Source of the DNA: an uncultured Collinsella sp.
GTDB lineage: Bacteria; Actinomycetota; Coriobacteriia; Coriobacteriales; Coriobacteriaceae
DNA length: 14,890 nt
Reading direction: 5' to 3'
NCBI GenBank assembly: GCA_934654605.1
Contig: CAKUGH010000037.1
Span: 1-14,890, forward strand
Under the pieces are notes generated by a model. The model did no database searches. It had not been told where the DNA came from and worked only from the letters and a program-made list of their open reading frames with translations. The position numbers and the translations under genes were made by a program. The stretch's first letter is position 1; the number at the start of each line of letters is the position of its first letter. Shown here piece after piece: positions 1-9,600 of the stretch.

Positions 1-152
1 GCGGCCTCGAGCTTGGCGCCAATGCGCTCCATGTCAAAGTTCTCGGTCGCATGCAGCAGCTGATGGCTCCACTCGTGAGCGAGCTCGATGGTGTCGTCGA
101 CCTGCTTGACGCTCATGGCAAGCTGGCTCATGTTCATTCCAACGTCATGCAT
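1..152 (-). CDS. Hypothetical protein, N-terminal fragment (runs off the window)
   Basis: This minus-strand gene begins at an ATG at 152-150 and runs out of the left edge, so only about 50 residues are visible. They start MHDVGMNMSQLAMSVKQVDD and look mostly helical and polar. There is no signal peptide or membrane segment. The start is supported by a Shine-Dalgarno AAGGAG at 159-164, six bases before the ATG; later in-frame Met codons (residues 6, 8 and 13) have no such site. It lies downstream of trxA on the same strand, but a terminator at 229-261 separates them, so it probably has its own promoter in 153-228. I do not recognise the family and assign no function. Confidence 0.7.
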   Translation of the reverse strand, partial: MHDVGMNMSQLAMSVKQVDDTIELAHEWSHQLLHATENFDMERIGAKLEA

Positions 153-228
153 GGGAATCTCCTTATGTTTGGGGCAATCCAGTGGTTCAGATTCTACTAC
201 GCCCGCCTTGGGCGCCCCCGCATAAGAA

Positions 229-261
229 AACGGGTGCGAGTCCGTCTGACCCGCACCCGTT
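229..261 (-). terminator. Rho-independent terminator downstream of trxA
   Basis: Positions 229-238 (AACGGGTGCG) pair perfectly with 252-261. The inner bases 240-242 and 248-250 can pair further around a five-base loop. Read on the minus strand, the stem is followed by TTTTCTTAT, the U-rich tail of an intrinsic terminator. It sits about 110 bases past the trxA stop codon and before the next minus-strand gene, so it most likely ends the trxA transcript. Confidence 0.8.
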
Positions 262-326
262 CACTGGGGGCTGTTTGTGTCTACCATACTATCCGTGGTC
301 GCGCGCCCCGCGCCCGGCACTCCGGC

Positions 327-345
327 GAGCGGTGCGAAACCGCTC
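327..345 (-). other. Small perfect hairpin in the trxA 3' untranslated region
   Basis: GAGCGGT at 327-333 pairs with ACCGCTC at 339-345 around a five-base loop. No T-run follows on either strand, so it is not a complete terminator. It lies 28 bases after the trxA stop on the minus strand and could protect the 3' end of the message. Function is inferred only. Confidence 0.35.
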
Positions 346-372
346 ATGGACGGCAGATAAGTAACAAGCGTA

Positions 373-693
373 TTACAGATGTTTCTCCAGCAGCGCCTGA
401 AGCCTTGCCTTGGGTAATGCGCCGACCGAGCGGTCGACCTCCTCGCCGTTCTTAAAGACAATCAGCGTGGGGATGCTCATGACGCCAAACTTCATGGCCA
501 GGTCCTGGTTGTCGTCGACGTTGCACTTGGCCACAGCCAGCTTGCCGGCCAGCTCGTCGGCAACCTCGTCTACGATGGGCGAGAGTGAGCGGCAGGGGCC
601 GCACCACGGGGCCCAAAAATCAACCAGTACGGGCAGGCTATCGTTGACGACGGCGTCGAAGTTCTCGGGGGTAATCTGCTTAATGTCAGCCAT
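373..693 (-). CDS. trxA: Thioredoxin
   Basis: This is a complete 106-aa thioredoxin, the usual length for the bacterial family. It is a cytoplasmic disulphide reductase, normally recycled by thioredoxin reductase, which is not in this window. The redox motif WCGPC is at residues 30-34, preceded by the FWAP stretch, and the conserved cis-proline (SIPT) is P75. The usual glycine-rich end of the sheet (FKNGEEVDRSVGA) follows. The start at 693 is preferred because GGAGG lies five bases upstream and the protein then begins MADIKQITPENF, as thioredoxins do. An in-frame ATG at 705 and an open frame reaching 777 would run into the likely promoter. One extra cysteine, C57, lies outside the active site. 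The gene is apparently monocistronic, divergent from the 191-aa gene at 830 and closed by the terminator at 229-261. Confidence 0.97.
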   Translation of the reverse strand: MADIKQITPENFDAVVNDSLPVLVDFWAPWCGPCRSLSPIVDEVADELAGKLAVAKCNVDDNQDLAMKFGVMSIPTLIVFKNGEEVDRSVGALPKARLQALLEKHL

Positions 694-747
694 GGTGACC
701 TCCATAATGCGACGCGGCTCGGCCGCGTAAAACTCAGTACGACCGTG

Positions 748-776
748 CTTATACCCAGCGGCCCGCAAAGCAACCA
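748..776 (-). promoter_or_regulatory. Possible trxA promoter
   Basis: On the minus strand TATAAG (753-748) matches the -10 consensus at five of six bases. With a 17-bp spacer the -35 would be TGGTTG (776-771), a poor match. It lies about 55 bases upstream of the trxA ATG. A weak prediction based only on the -10 box and position. Confidence 0.35.
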
Positions 777-795
777 CTCGCGGGCGGCTCTTTTA

Positions 796-801
796 TATAA
801 T
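796..801 (+). promoter_or_regulatory. -10 box for the gene at 830
   Basis: A perfect TATAAT lies 29 bases before the ATG at 830, within an AT-rich patch (TTTTATATAAT). No convincing -35 is seen at 16-18 bp. Initiation near 808 would leave a leader of about 22 bases, enough to hold the GGAGAG ribosome site at 821-826. It also argues against an earlier in-frame start at 800, which would fall inside the -10 box. Confidence 0.5.
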
Positions 802-829
802 GGTGGGCACGCAAACGATTGGAGAGCGC

Positions 830-1405
830 ATGCCCACGTCACAAAGCCAGAAAAAAGAAGCCATCGCCCAGGCGGCCGAGCAGGAGCTTGCATCGCTCGC
901 AGGTCGTGGCGTGCGCATCGCGGGCAACGCGTGCTCGCCGATCGTGCTGGTAAAAGGCGATTTAGATGAGGCCGAGCGCTCGGGCGGCGAGTTGGCTGCC
1001 GGCGCGGATGGTGCCGCGCTGCGCAAGGCACTTGGGGCTATCGGTTATGCGCCCGAGGACTTCTGTGTGCTGGCAAGCGTCGCCGGCGCGGGCGACGGAG
1101 CGGTCGCGGCGGGCGATGCCCTGACGTGTGACCTGTTCCGCGAGGCGCTGGAGACCTTGGACCCCGAGGCGGTGCTGCTGCTGGACAACAGTGCGGCCGA
1201 TGTCATGCGCGAGACCTATGCCGACATGCTCGTGGCAATCGACGACTTTGACACCGCCATGCTCAAGCCCGGCTTGGTCGCCCATGTGCAGGGGCGCCGC
1301 GTGCTGGCGCTCGATGGTTTTGAGGCGGCGCTCACCGACAAGGCCGCCAAGCAGCGCATGTGGGCCTACATCAAGCAACTGACCCCGGCGGCCGCACCGC
1401 TGTAA
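830..1405 (+). CDS. Hypothetical protein, possible degenerate uracil-DNA glycosylase-fold protein
   Basis: This 191-aa cytoplasmic protein starts at ATG 830, with GGAGAG at 821-826. It has no signal peptide or membrane segment. By eye the order of motifs follows family 4/5 uracil-DNA glycosylases. A strand and loop (IVLVKGDLDEAERSGG) stand where GEAPGxxE would be. Next comes a GADGAALRKALGAIGY segment like the family's GxxGxxLxxxLxxxG, then LDPEAVLLLDNSAADVM like the P-x-V-hydrophobic-LG-x-x-A strand. The C-terminal stretch RVLALDGFEAALTDKAAKQRMWAYIKQL segment (quoted in two parts: RVLALDGF, then KQRMWAYIKQL) has the spacing of the HPS-to-W region. The catalytic-loop equivalents and the HPS histidine are absent, and the three cysteines do not form a 4Fe-4S set. 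It may be a non-enzymatic relative or simply unrelated. It is divergent from trxA and convergent with the histidine kinase gene, and appears monocistronic. Confidence 0.75.
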   Translation: MPTSQSQKKEAIAQAAEQELASLAGRGVRIAGNACSPIVLVKGDLDEAERSGGELAAGADGAALRKALGAIGYAPEDFCVLASVAGAGDGAVAAGDALTCDLFREALETLDPEAVLLLDNSAADVMRETYADMLVAIDDFDTAMLKPGLVAHVQGRRVLALDGFEAALTDKAAKQRMWAYIKQLTPAAAPL

Positions 1406-1444
1406 CGAGGCTGGCGACAGCGCCGTGGCGGCACTCCCGCACCT

Positions 1445-2722
1445 CTACATCACGGCGCGCAGCTCAAACCGGTCGCCGTTAATGCGGAACTGGCAGTTGC
1501 CGTTCATGCGCTCGACGGCAAGTTTAATGCTCTTGGTGCCAAAGCCGTGCCCAGTGTGCTGAGCCACGGGCATGCCGTCGACCATGTGCGGCGCACGGCC
1601 AAACGTGTTGGAAACCAGCAATAGAAGCTGACCGTCTTCGTAGCGAAGGTCCAGGTCGACAAACCGCTTGCCTTCGGGGGCGGCGCTCGCCGCGGCGATG
1701 GCATTGTCCAGGGCGTTCGATACCACACTGAATAGATCGACATCGCCCACGTGGACGGTTTCGGGCACGGCGGCGCGCAGGTCGGCGGTGATGCCGTGCG
1801 CGTTGATGTCCGCGGAAAGCGACGAGAGCGCAATGTTGACCGTGTCGTTGGCGCAGTAGCGGCGTACAGCGGTGCGGTCGTTGGTCTCGCAGAGCGCGTC
1901 GATGCGCTCGAGTGCCTCATCGGTGTGACCCTCTTCGATCAGGGCCGCTAGACCGCGCAGGTAGTGGCGCATGTCGTGACGGAGAACCGAGAGCTCGCGT
2001 CCGGACTGGCGCCAGGCTTCGAGCTCTTTGATGGCCGCGCTGTCGCGGGTCGCGAGCATCCAGCGCTCGCGCTCAGCGATTTCCTTTGCCTCGTATTCGC
2101 GCAGGTACACGGCAAGAAACATAAGGTAGAAGGCGCAGAGGGCGAACGCCAAAAACTCAACGGTTACCACCGAGCCCGAGTGGAAGAGCGTGGTATAGAC
2201 GTTGGTGGCGTAGTCGAAGATGTAGTAGACGAGCGGCAGGATGAGCAGAATCTCCAGCTCGGTGGGGTTTTTGATCGCCAGGCGGGGGCCAATGTCGCTT
2301 GCCCAATGCAATAAGACGGCAAAGACGCCGAGCGTGGTGATGATACGCGCCACGTAGTACGCGACCTGCGAATCGGTGGTGGCGAATGCGGCGATGCCCA
2401 TCCAGTTGCTAAACTGGCAGCTCAGGTAGGCACTGGTAACGCCCAGGATGGCGAGCAGCGGACTCAGGCGATAGCGTACGCACAGGTAGACGACAAGCGG
2501 CAGATGCACGACGAACGGATAGGCCTGACGGGCGAAAAGCTCGCCGCCGACGGCATTGGCGAGGCCGAATGCGCATCCGGTTGCGGCGCCGACTCCCACC
2601 AGCTCGAGCGAATGGCGACCGTTGATCTCGACACCGCACAGAGCCGTCGAGGCAAAGACGCCAAAGAGCAATGTCGTCGCATGGTGGATTGCCCAAAGTA
2701 CCAGTTCTGCCGAGGAAAGCAT
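1445..2722 (-). CDS. AgrC/VirS-type (HPK10) membrane sensor histidine kinase
   Basis: This 425-aa sensor kinase is predicted to phosphorylate the LytTR regulator encoded just upstream. The N-terminal half has about seven hydrophobic segments, near residues 5-27, 39-61, 69-84, 87-111, 120-140, 157-178 and 185-209, as in peptide-sensing AgrC-like kinases. The phospho-acceptor box is RHDMRHYLRG with H249. The GHKL ATPase has an N-box (SNALDN, N336-N340) and a G-box GHGFG at 391-395. The start at 2722 is chosen because it overlaps the regulator's stop codon (TGATG) and has GGGAG a few bases upstream inside the regulator gene. A longer frame to 2803 would overlap the regulator by 80 bases with no better site. 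No agrB- or agrD-like gene is visible nearby, so the ligand is unknown. Confidence 0.92.
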   Translation of the reverse strand: MLSSAELVLWAIHHATTLLFGVFASTALCGVEINGRHSLELVGVGAATGCAFGLANAVGGELFARQAYPFVVHLPLVVYLCVRYRLSPLLAILGVTSAYLSCQFSNWMGIAAFATTDSQVAYYVARIITTLGVFAVLLHWASDIGPRLAIKNPTELEILLILPLVYYIFDYATNVYTTLFHSGSVVTVEFLAFALCAFYLMFLAVYLREYEAKEIAERERWMLATRDSAAIKELEAWRQSGRELSVLRHDMRHYLRGLAALIEEGHTDEALERIDALCETNDRTAVRRYCANDTVNIALSSLSADINAHGITADLRAAVPETVHVGDVDLFSVVSNALDNAIAAASAAPEGKRFVDLDLRYEDGQLLLLVSNTFGRAPHMVDGMPVAQHTGHGFGTKSIKLAVERMNGNCQFRINGDRFELRAVM

Positions 2723-3444
2723 CAGCGTCTCCCGCCCTCGAACCGCACCGCAAAGTAGGCGTCTTGGAATCCCTGCTTGCAGCTGCGCGCGAGCGGTATG
2801 CACGCGCCCGAGCGCATGACGATTTCCGTGCGGTTAAAGTGGTCGATGTTGCGCAGATTGACCTGGTAGCTGCGGTGGCACTTAAAGAAGGTCGCGTTTT
2901 GGGCCAGTCGGTCCTCGATGCTGCGGAACGGCTCGAGCGCCTCGATATCGCGCCCATCGCGCAGGTGGAAAATCACGTGCTTGTTGCGGGCCTCGGCATA
3001 TTCGATATCGGACAGGCGCAGGGCGTGGTAGCCAAAAGATGTCTTGATGACGAGCTCGTCGGTCGCCGCCGGACGCAGGCTCGAAAGCTCGTCGAGCAGT
3101 TGCGCCACGCGCTCGTAGGTCACGGGCTTGAGCAGGTAGTCGAAGGCGCGGACCTCGTAGGACTCCAACGCAAACTCGGGCGATGAGGTCAGAAACACCA
3201 GGCGAACGGCGGTATCGGATTGGCGCAGCTCGCGGGCGGTGTCCATGCCGTTGACGAGCGGCATGATCATGTCGAGCATGATGATATCGGCGCGCGAGGC
3301 GGCATGGCGCGCCAGCAGGTCTTCGCCGCGCGTGACGAGCGCAACGTCGACCGCCGTACCCGTCTCGGCCGACCAACGGTTGATCATGCGATGCAGGTTA
3401 TCTAGAAAGGCGACGTCGTCGTCGCAGGCGATGATTTTGAGCAT
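2722..3444 (-). CDS. LytTR-family response regulator
   Basis: This 240-aa two-domain regulator has a receiver domain (about residues 1-118) with acidic pocket D8-D10, phospho-acceptor D58 (IIMLDMIMP), switch residue T86 and invariant K106 (LLKP). It is followed by a LytTR DNA-binding domain at about 129-235 (ELVIKTSFGYHALRLSDI, then YAEARNKHVIF, then FFKCHRSYQVNLRNI). LytTR proteins act as transcription factors on paired short boxes, usually for secreted or surface functions. The ATG at 3444 is preceded by AGGGGG at 3453-3458. The gene is first in a two-gene operon with the kinase, coupled by a one-base overlap. It is divergent from the giant surface protein gene, which makes that gene a candidate target; this is inferred from position only. 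Confidence 0.93.
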   Translation of the reverse strand: MLKIIACDDDVAFLDNLHRMINRWSAETGTAVDVALVTRGEDLLARHAASRADIIMLDMIMPLVNGMDTARELRQSDTAVRLVFLTSSPEFALESYEVRAFDYLLKPVTYERVAQLLDELSSLRPAATDELVIKTSFGYHALRLSDIEYAEARNKHVIFHLRDGRDIEALEPFRSIEDRLAQNATFFKCHRSYQVNLRNIDHFNRTEIVMRSGACIPLARSCKQGFQDAYFAVRFEGGRR

Positions 3445-3684
3445 AATTGGGCCCCCTTAGTACCTCGATTTTGCCACATCGGGCACGCGCCGCCCGCGGA
3501 GGTGCGTTCCATTTGCGCCCCACGGTACGCAACTCACGCCGAGCGGCAGGGTGTCAAAACATGCAGTTGCACAATGCCAGGTGGATATATGTGTCATTTT
3601 GAGCTGGCGGCTGGCGAGGGACCATGCCGGCTGCCAGCGCCAAGCGATAACAGACATCGCGAAAGCATAGGGGTAAGGGGAGCC
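3445..3684. other. Divergent intergenic region between regulator and surface protein genes
   Basis: These 240 bases separate the two-component operon (minus) from the surface protein gene (plus). No convincing -35/-10 pair was found for either direction. On the plus strand TTGCAC (3567-3572) and TATATG (3586-3591) are only 13 bp apart, too close for a standard promoter. AGTTGC occurs once on each strand (3565-3570 and, inverted, 3529-3534), but does not make a clear LytTR box pair. The right part holds the hairpin listed at 3603-3638. Confidence 0.5.
3603..3638 (+). promoter_or_regulatory. Strong 5'-leader stem-loop before the surface protein gene
   Basis: GCTGGCGGCTGGC at 3603-3615 pairs with 3626-3638 over 13 positions, two of them G-U pairs, around a ten-base loop. 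It lies 46 bases before the ATG and has no T-run, so it is not a terminator. It could stabilise the very long mRNA or affect translation. If transcription began downstream of it, it would instead be a DNA-level dyad. Confidence 0.5.
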
Positions 3685-6600
3685 ATGATGAGGGAGAAGA
3701 AGATGGGGATGCGCGCCGTGTTGACGCGTCTGCTGGGCATCGCCACCGTGGCATGCGCACTCGTGGCGGCACCGGCGGTGGCAAGCGCCGAGACGCAGGT
3801 CATGCCCGACGGGGTGAAGGCCGAGGTACTGTCGCTTAAGCAGGCCAACAACGAACCCGTCCAAATCACCGAGCCGGGCAGTTACGTACTTAAGACGGCT
3901 GAGGGTGAGGTCACGCCTTCTTTGGGCTACACCATCGATGCGCCGAGCGCGACTCGAATTAACCCTGTGAGGATCTACATCGATGGCACGGTCTACGTGA
4001 ACGACAGGACACACAATTTGGTTGGTCAAACTCGATGGCTGTTCAACATCAAACAGGGCAGCAATATCGAGTTCATCGGCGTCAATAATCCGTGCGTCAG
4101 CTTCCATAGAAACCAGAAGCAATTTGAGTCCCTGAGTGGTTTTTTAACCGACCGCTATTACGACGGGGGCTACAAAAAGGCCTCGGGTGATATCTCGGTT
4201 AGCCTAAAGCTCGGCGATAGTTCGGAGAACTTCGTTCTCTCGTACTGCAGCAACCACTACAAACAAAAGGTGCCCGCGATTTCCCTGGGAAGCACCGAGG
4301 GCGAGCTGACCGCTAAGTTCGAAAAACTGAAGATTCAAGACTATGTTGGCAGCTCTGGTGCAGTGGCGGGCAACGCCCAAGAGTACGCCGTTCCCGTGCA
4401 CCTTTTCCGTGAAGGCCGGGATACAGACGGCGGCAACACTAATTCCTTTACAGCGACCTTTACCGACTGCGTGTTCTACGATACGTCCGGAGACTTCAAT
4501 GGTGCCGTTTCCGTCGATGGCAACAGCAGCTTTAAGATGCCCAAGGATGGAAGCGCTGCCGCAATGTTGACGGCGACGTTCAATAATTGCAGCTTTAGTG
4601 GCAGCAATGGGAATAACGGAGGCGTCAGGCAGACCAACAAGAGCTATACGTCGGTCGAAGCGTCTCGTTATTTTGCGAATTCCTCTGTCCTTAATACCTA
4701 TGCTGTCGCAGGCGTGATGGGCGTCACCAACGCTACGGTCAACCTCAACAGCTGCACGATGAAAAACTTCCACAGTGCACGTTCGAGTTCGGCGGACAGT
4801 ACTTTGACGGTTGATGCCCTTAATGTTGCACGAAGCGCTCGCTGCAACATAAACGGTGGCGAAATTTCTCGCTATGGCGCGCGCGGCAATACGTGCGTGG
4901 TTTACGCCGCCGGGACCCTTACCCTCAGTGGATCGCCGGAAATCGCGAGCTACTGGAAGAACAGCCACGCCGACGATACTAATTATGGCGACAAGTACAC
5001 TGAAGCTGATAAAGCTACGGGAACCGCCAAGAGCCTGTATGTCCCGAAGAAAAGGAGTGTCGATGCCAACGTCCCGGCGCTGAATATCGCGTCTGACTTC
5101 TCCGTACGCGGAGGCTTTGGAGACAATGTTTGGATCTCGATTGAGGAGACTGCGGACAGTAATGGCGTAAAGTCGCGTGCCCTTGGCACCTGCGAATCCA
5201 ACAAGATCGAAGGCGTTGTGCCAGACGGCTCGTCCGAGAACGACGACAACTCCGACAAGTACGAGGTCGTGAACCTCAACGGTGACCTTACCTTCCGCGA
5301 GACCATCCACCAGCACAAGTGGAAGGTCGAAGCCGATGGTTTGGGCGTTCGTGCATCGTGCGTGGGCCCGTTCCGCAACAACGAGTGCGAATATGGTATG
5401 GGCGAGGACGGCGAGCCCAAAAAGTACCTAAGGGCCACGTACGAGCTTTCCATGTCCAAGGCAACGAGCTCTCAGAGCACTGAGCTTGTCTATGACGGCT
5501 GCCCGGTAAAGATTGCTTTGAATAAGGACGGCGCGTGGAATCTAGAGCAGATGGGCGTGACGGCCAGCAAAGAATTCACGTGGTATCAGTGCAAATCCCA
5601 GGCGGACGCCGAGGCGTATCAAAATGGCACCAAGCTCAAGGACGCCCCGACGGACGCTGGTTACTACTATGTCGTTACGAGCTTTAAGACTGCCTCTGGT
5701 CAGACGCTCGAGGGCAAGAAGGCCTTCGAGATTTCGCCGCGTCGCCTGGTTAGGAATAGAAACTACAAGTTCACCCTTAAAGACGGCGGCAAGGGCACGG
5801 GCAAGTACGCCTATGACGGCAAGGAGCACCAGCCCGTCGTTGAAAGCGCAAAGTTCAAGAACGGTGCCGACGAATGGGTCGATCTCGTTGAGGGCAAGGA
5901 TTACGAGCTCAGCGCTAGAAGTGAATCCGGACTGAAGCAGACCGAGCCGGGGCAATACGAGTGCATTGTCATCGGTAAGGGCAACTTCACGACCGATGGC
6001 GGCACCACAAGTGTTCTGACGCTCAAATGGGAGATTGTTGACGTTGCGCGTTTTGACCTCGAGGTCACCGGCTTTGAGGGTGCCTATGACGGCGAAAAAC
6101 ACGGCATTACGGTCAACGTTAAGAATGACCCCGTTCCGGCGGATATGAAAATCGAGTACCGCGAAGACGGCGGTGATTGGACGACGGACAAGCCGACCTA
6201 TCGCAATGCGGCCGAGTACACGACCTATTACCGTGTGACGGCTTCTGACTACCTGACCGTCAAGGGCAGCGCGACTGTGAAGATTGCCAAGGCCGATCAG
6301 GACGCGCCGGCTGGGCTCGTGGGTAATAATTGGACCACGTGCAGCAGCAAGGACGGCTCTATCTCGGGCGTGACCAAGGCGATGGAATATCGTCGCGGGT
6401 CGAGCGGGAACTACCAGAAGATAACGTCTGACGGTAAGCTGACCGGGCTTTTGACAGGAACCTACTACGTCCGCTATGCCGAGGATAACAACCACAATGC
6501 GTCGGCCGATGCCGAGGTCAAGATCGAGTCGGGCCCCCACGCTGTTGCCGACAATGCTGCCTGGCAACCGGGCGACGGCAGCCACTATAAGGCCTGCAAG

Positions 6601-9600
6601 TATTGCAAGCGGGCTCAGGTGTGGCAGAGCTGCAGATGGAAGTACAAGATTATTACGCCTGCAACTCCCGAGGCGGATGGCGTCCGCCAAAAGGTCTGTA
6701 GGGTTTGCGGCTACGAGTGGTATGAGAAAGAGTCTTATACCTACGTGGACACCTATGCGCCCACCATTTATGACATCTGGAAAGACCGTGCCTATTGCGA
6801 GAGCGTTTCGTTTGACGTGATCGATGACCGTGACGAGACGGTGACGGTCACCGATAACGGCAAGGAACTCAAGGCCGACAAGAGCGGTAAGTACACGGCT
6901 AAGGCCGCCGAGGGCGATGCCGGTGCCGAGCATGTAATTGCGGCTACGGATGCTGCCGGCAACAAAGAGACCCTCACAATTAAGATGTACGCTGAGCATG
7001 CGTACGAATGGACGGTCGACAAGCAGCCGACGGTTACCGAGGCTGGCTCCAAGCACGGGACATGCTCCGTGTGCGGCCATGAGTCGGGTGCGGTTGAAAT
7101 CCCGGCGCTGGCCGTTAAGGGTTATTCCGACAAGTACGACGGCAAGGATCACTCTGTCGATGCTTCGGCGCTGCCCGAAGGTGCCGTCGTTGAGTACAAG
7201 ACTGCTGACGGCGGCTGGACGAGCGTTGCGCCCAGTATTAAGGACGCCGGCAGTGTGACGGTCGACTATCGCGTCACGATCGACGGCGCGGTGGTTGAGG
7301 GTCAGGTGACGCTCAAGGTCACTCCGCTCGCGATCACGGTTTCCGCCCTGGACGCCTCCAAGACCTACGGCGACAGTGATCCCGCTCTGGGCTCAGAGGT
7401 CACCGAGGGCAAGCTCGTCGAGGGCGAGAGCCTCCAGGACATCACCGTTTCCCGCGAGGCCGGCGAGACAGTGCGCAAGGGCGGCTACGCCGTGACGGCG
7501 ACGCAGCCTGAGGGCGCCAACCCCAACTACAAGATTACGTTCAAGCCTGGTGCGTTCACCATCGACAAGCGCGAGCTCACCGTGGAGTGGGATGCCACCA
7601 CCGAGTTCACCTACGACGGCGAGGAGCACTGTCCCCAAGCGAAGCTCCACAACGTCGTCGGCGACGACGATCTCTCCGCGTGCGTTGACGGCGCCAAGGT
7701 CAAGGCCGGCACCTACACAGCGGAAATCACCGAGCTGACGGGTGATGACGCGGGTAACTATAAGCTTCCCGCCGAAGGCCTGACGTGCAAGTTCTCCATC
7801 AAGAAGGCACCCCAGGGCGCGCCGAAGGTCCAGGCCACGGCCGAGACTGTGAGTGGCAAGTCCGATGGTAAGATCACGGGTGTCGACGCGAAGATGGAGT
7901 GGCGCGCCAAGGACTCTGGCGAGTATCAGAGCGTGCCCGAAGGCGTGGCTGAGATTACGGATTGTGCCGTCGGCACGTACGAGGTGCGCTACCGCGCCGA
8001 TAGCGACCATGACGCCTCCTCCGCCACCGAGGTTGCCGTTAATGCCGGCGGCAAGCTCGTCGTGACGCTGCCTGCCAAGCAGGTCGGCTATACGATTACG
8101 GCGAACCCGGACGAGCTTGACTGGCACGGTTCAACCACCCTCACTGTCAGCATCGAGAGTGGCTACTTTACTGACAACGACTCCTACGCCGTCAAGGTCA
8201 ACAATGCCGTTGTGGCGCCCGACGCGCGTGGTGAGTTCACCGTTCAGAACGCCGAGAGCGACCTCGTTGTCACGGTCGAGGGCGTGCGCAAGCACGAGGC
8301 TGTGAGCGACAAGTGGCTCTCCGACGACAATACGCATTGGCATCAGTGCGCCTGTGGTGACAAGATCGACGAGGCCAAGCACGATTTTGAGTGGGTCGTC
8401 GTCAAGGCCCCCACAGCAACCGAGAAGGGCTCCAAGCAACAGAAGTGCAAGGTCTGCGGTCACAAGCTTGCCGAGGTCGAGATTCCGGCTGCCGCCATCG
8501 TTGGCTACTCCGACGAGTACGACGGCGACTATCACACGGTTGATGCGACGAGTCTGCCCAAGGGTGCAACGGCAAAGTACAGCACTGACGGCAAGAACTG
8601 GTCCCCCGAGGCCCCCAAGATTAAGGACATCGGCAAGCTGACCGTTGCCTACCAGGTGACGATTGATGGTGCGAAGGCCGAGGGCGAGGTCGAGCTCGAG
8701 GTCACGCCGTGCGCGATTACGGTTGCGGCCGACAACTCCTCCAAGACGTACGGCGAGACTGACCCCGTGTTTACGTGGGACGTCACTTCTGGCAAGCTTG
8801 TCGAGGGCGAGTCTCTTGAGGGCATCACCGTTAAGCGCGAGACCGGCGAGGACGTGCGCGAAGGCGGCTATGCTCTGAACGTGACGCAGGCCGAGGATGC
8901 CAACCCCAACTACGACGTTACCTGCGAGGCCGACGTATTCACCATTAACCAGCGCCCGCTCACCGTGACGTGGGGTACCAGCGAGTTTGTCTACGACGGC
9001 GAGGAGCACTGCCCCGAGGCGACGCTTGGCAACGTGATCCCCGGCGACGACCTCGACGCGACCGTCGAGGGCTCCCAGGTCGAGGCCGGCGATTCGTATC
9101 AGGCGACCCTCACAGCGCTGACGGGTAAGGCCGCGGGCAACTACGCGCTTCCGACTGAGGGTCTGACGTGTGGGTTCTCCATCAAGAACGCCGCCCAGGA
9201 CGCGCCGAAGGTCCAGGCCGAGGCCGAGACCGTGAGCGGCAGGCGTGACGGTAAGATCGCGGGCGTCAACGCGACGATGGAGTGGCGCGCCAAGGGTGCC
9301 GCCGAGTACCAGGCCGTGGGCGAGGGTGTGACCGAGCTCAAGGATCTCGCCGCCGGTGTGTACGAGGTTCGCTACCAGGCTAAGGCCAACTACGATGTTT
9401 CCTCTGTTACCGAGATCACCGTGGCTGCCGGCCGCAAGCTGGTCGTGGCGCTGCCGACTAACCAGCAGGGCTACACGCTTACCGCGACGGCAACCGAGCT
9501 CGACTGGCACGGCTCCGCAACGCTTACCGTGAGCATTGACAGCGCGTACTTTGCGGGCAAGGACTACGCCGTCAAGGTCAGCGGTAAGGCCGTTGAGTTC

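Noticed and set aside
1406..1444. Terminator between the convergent genes at 1405 and 1445
   Set aside because: Only 4-bp stems (for example 1413-1424) and no T-run on either strand.
3529..3570. Inverted AGTTGC pair as a LytTR binding site
   Set aside because: LytTR boxes are normally direct repeats of a longer motif at set spacing. These are short, inverted and about 30 bp apart.
3561..3602. 13-codon frame (MQLHNARWIYVSF) as a possible signal peptide for the kinase
   Set aside because: There is no ribosome site and no cysteine or AgrD-like pattern, and no agrB is nearby.
3502..3684. N-terminal extension of the surface protein by 61 codons
   Set aside because: The extension crosses the leader hairpin, has no ribosome site, and would bury the signal peptide that starts at 3685.
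4204..5316. 370-codon open frame on the minus strand
   Set aside because: It lies opposite the beta-helix-like part of the surface protein and shows no protein family signal.
5542..7152. 536-codon open frame on the minus strand
   Set aside because: It is antisense to recognised YDG modules, with no recognisable domain or ribosome site; a shadow of coding bias.
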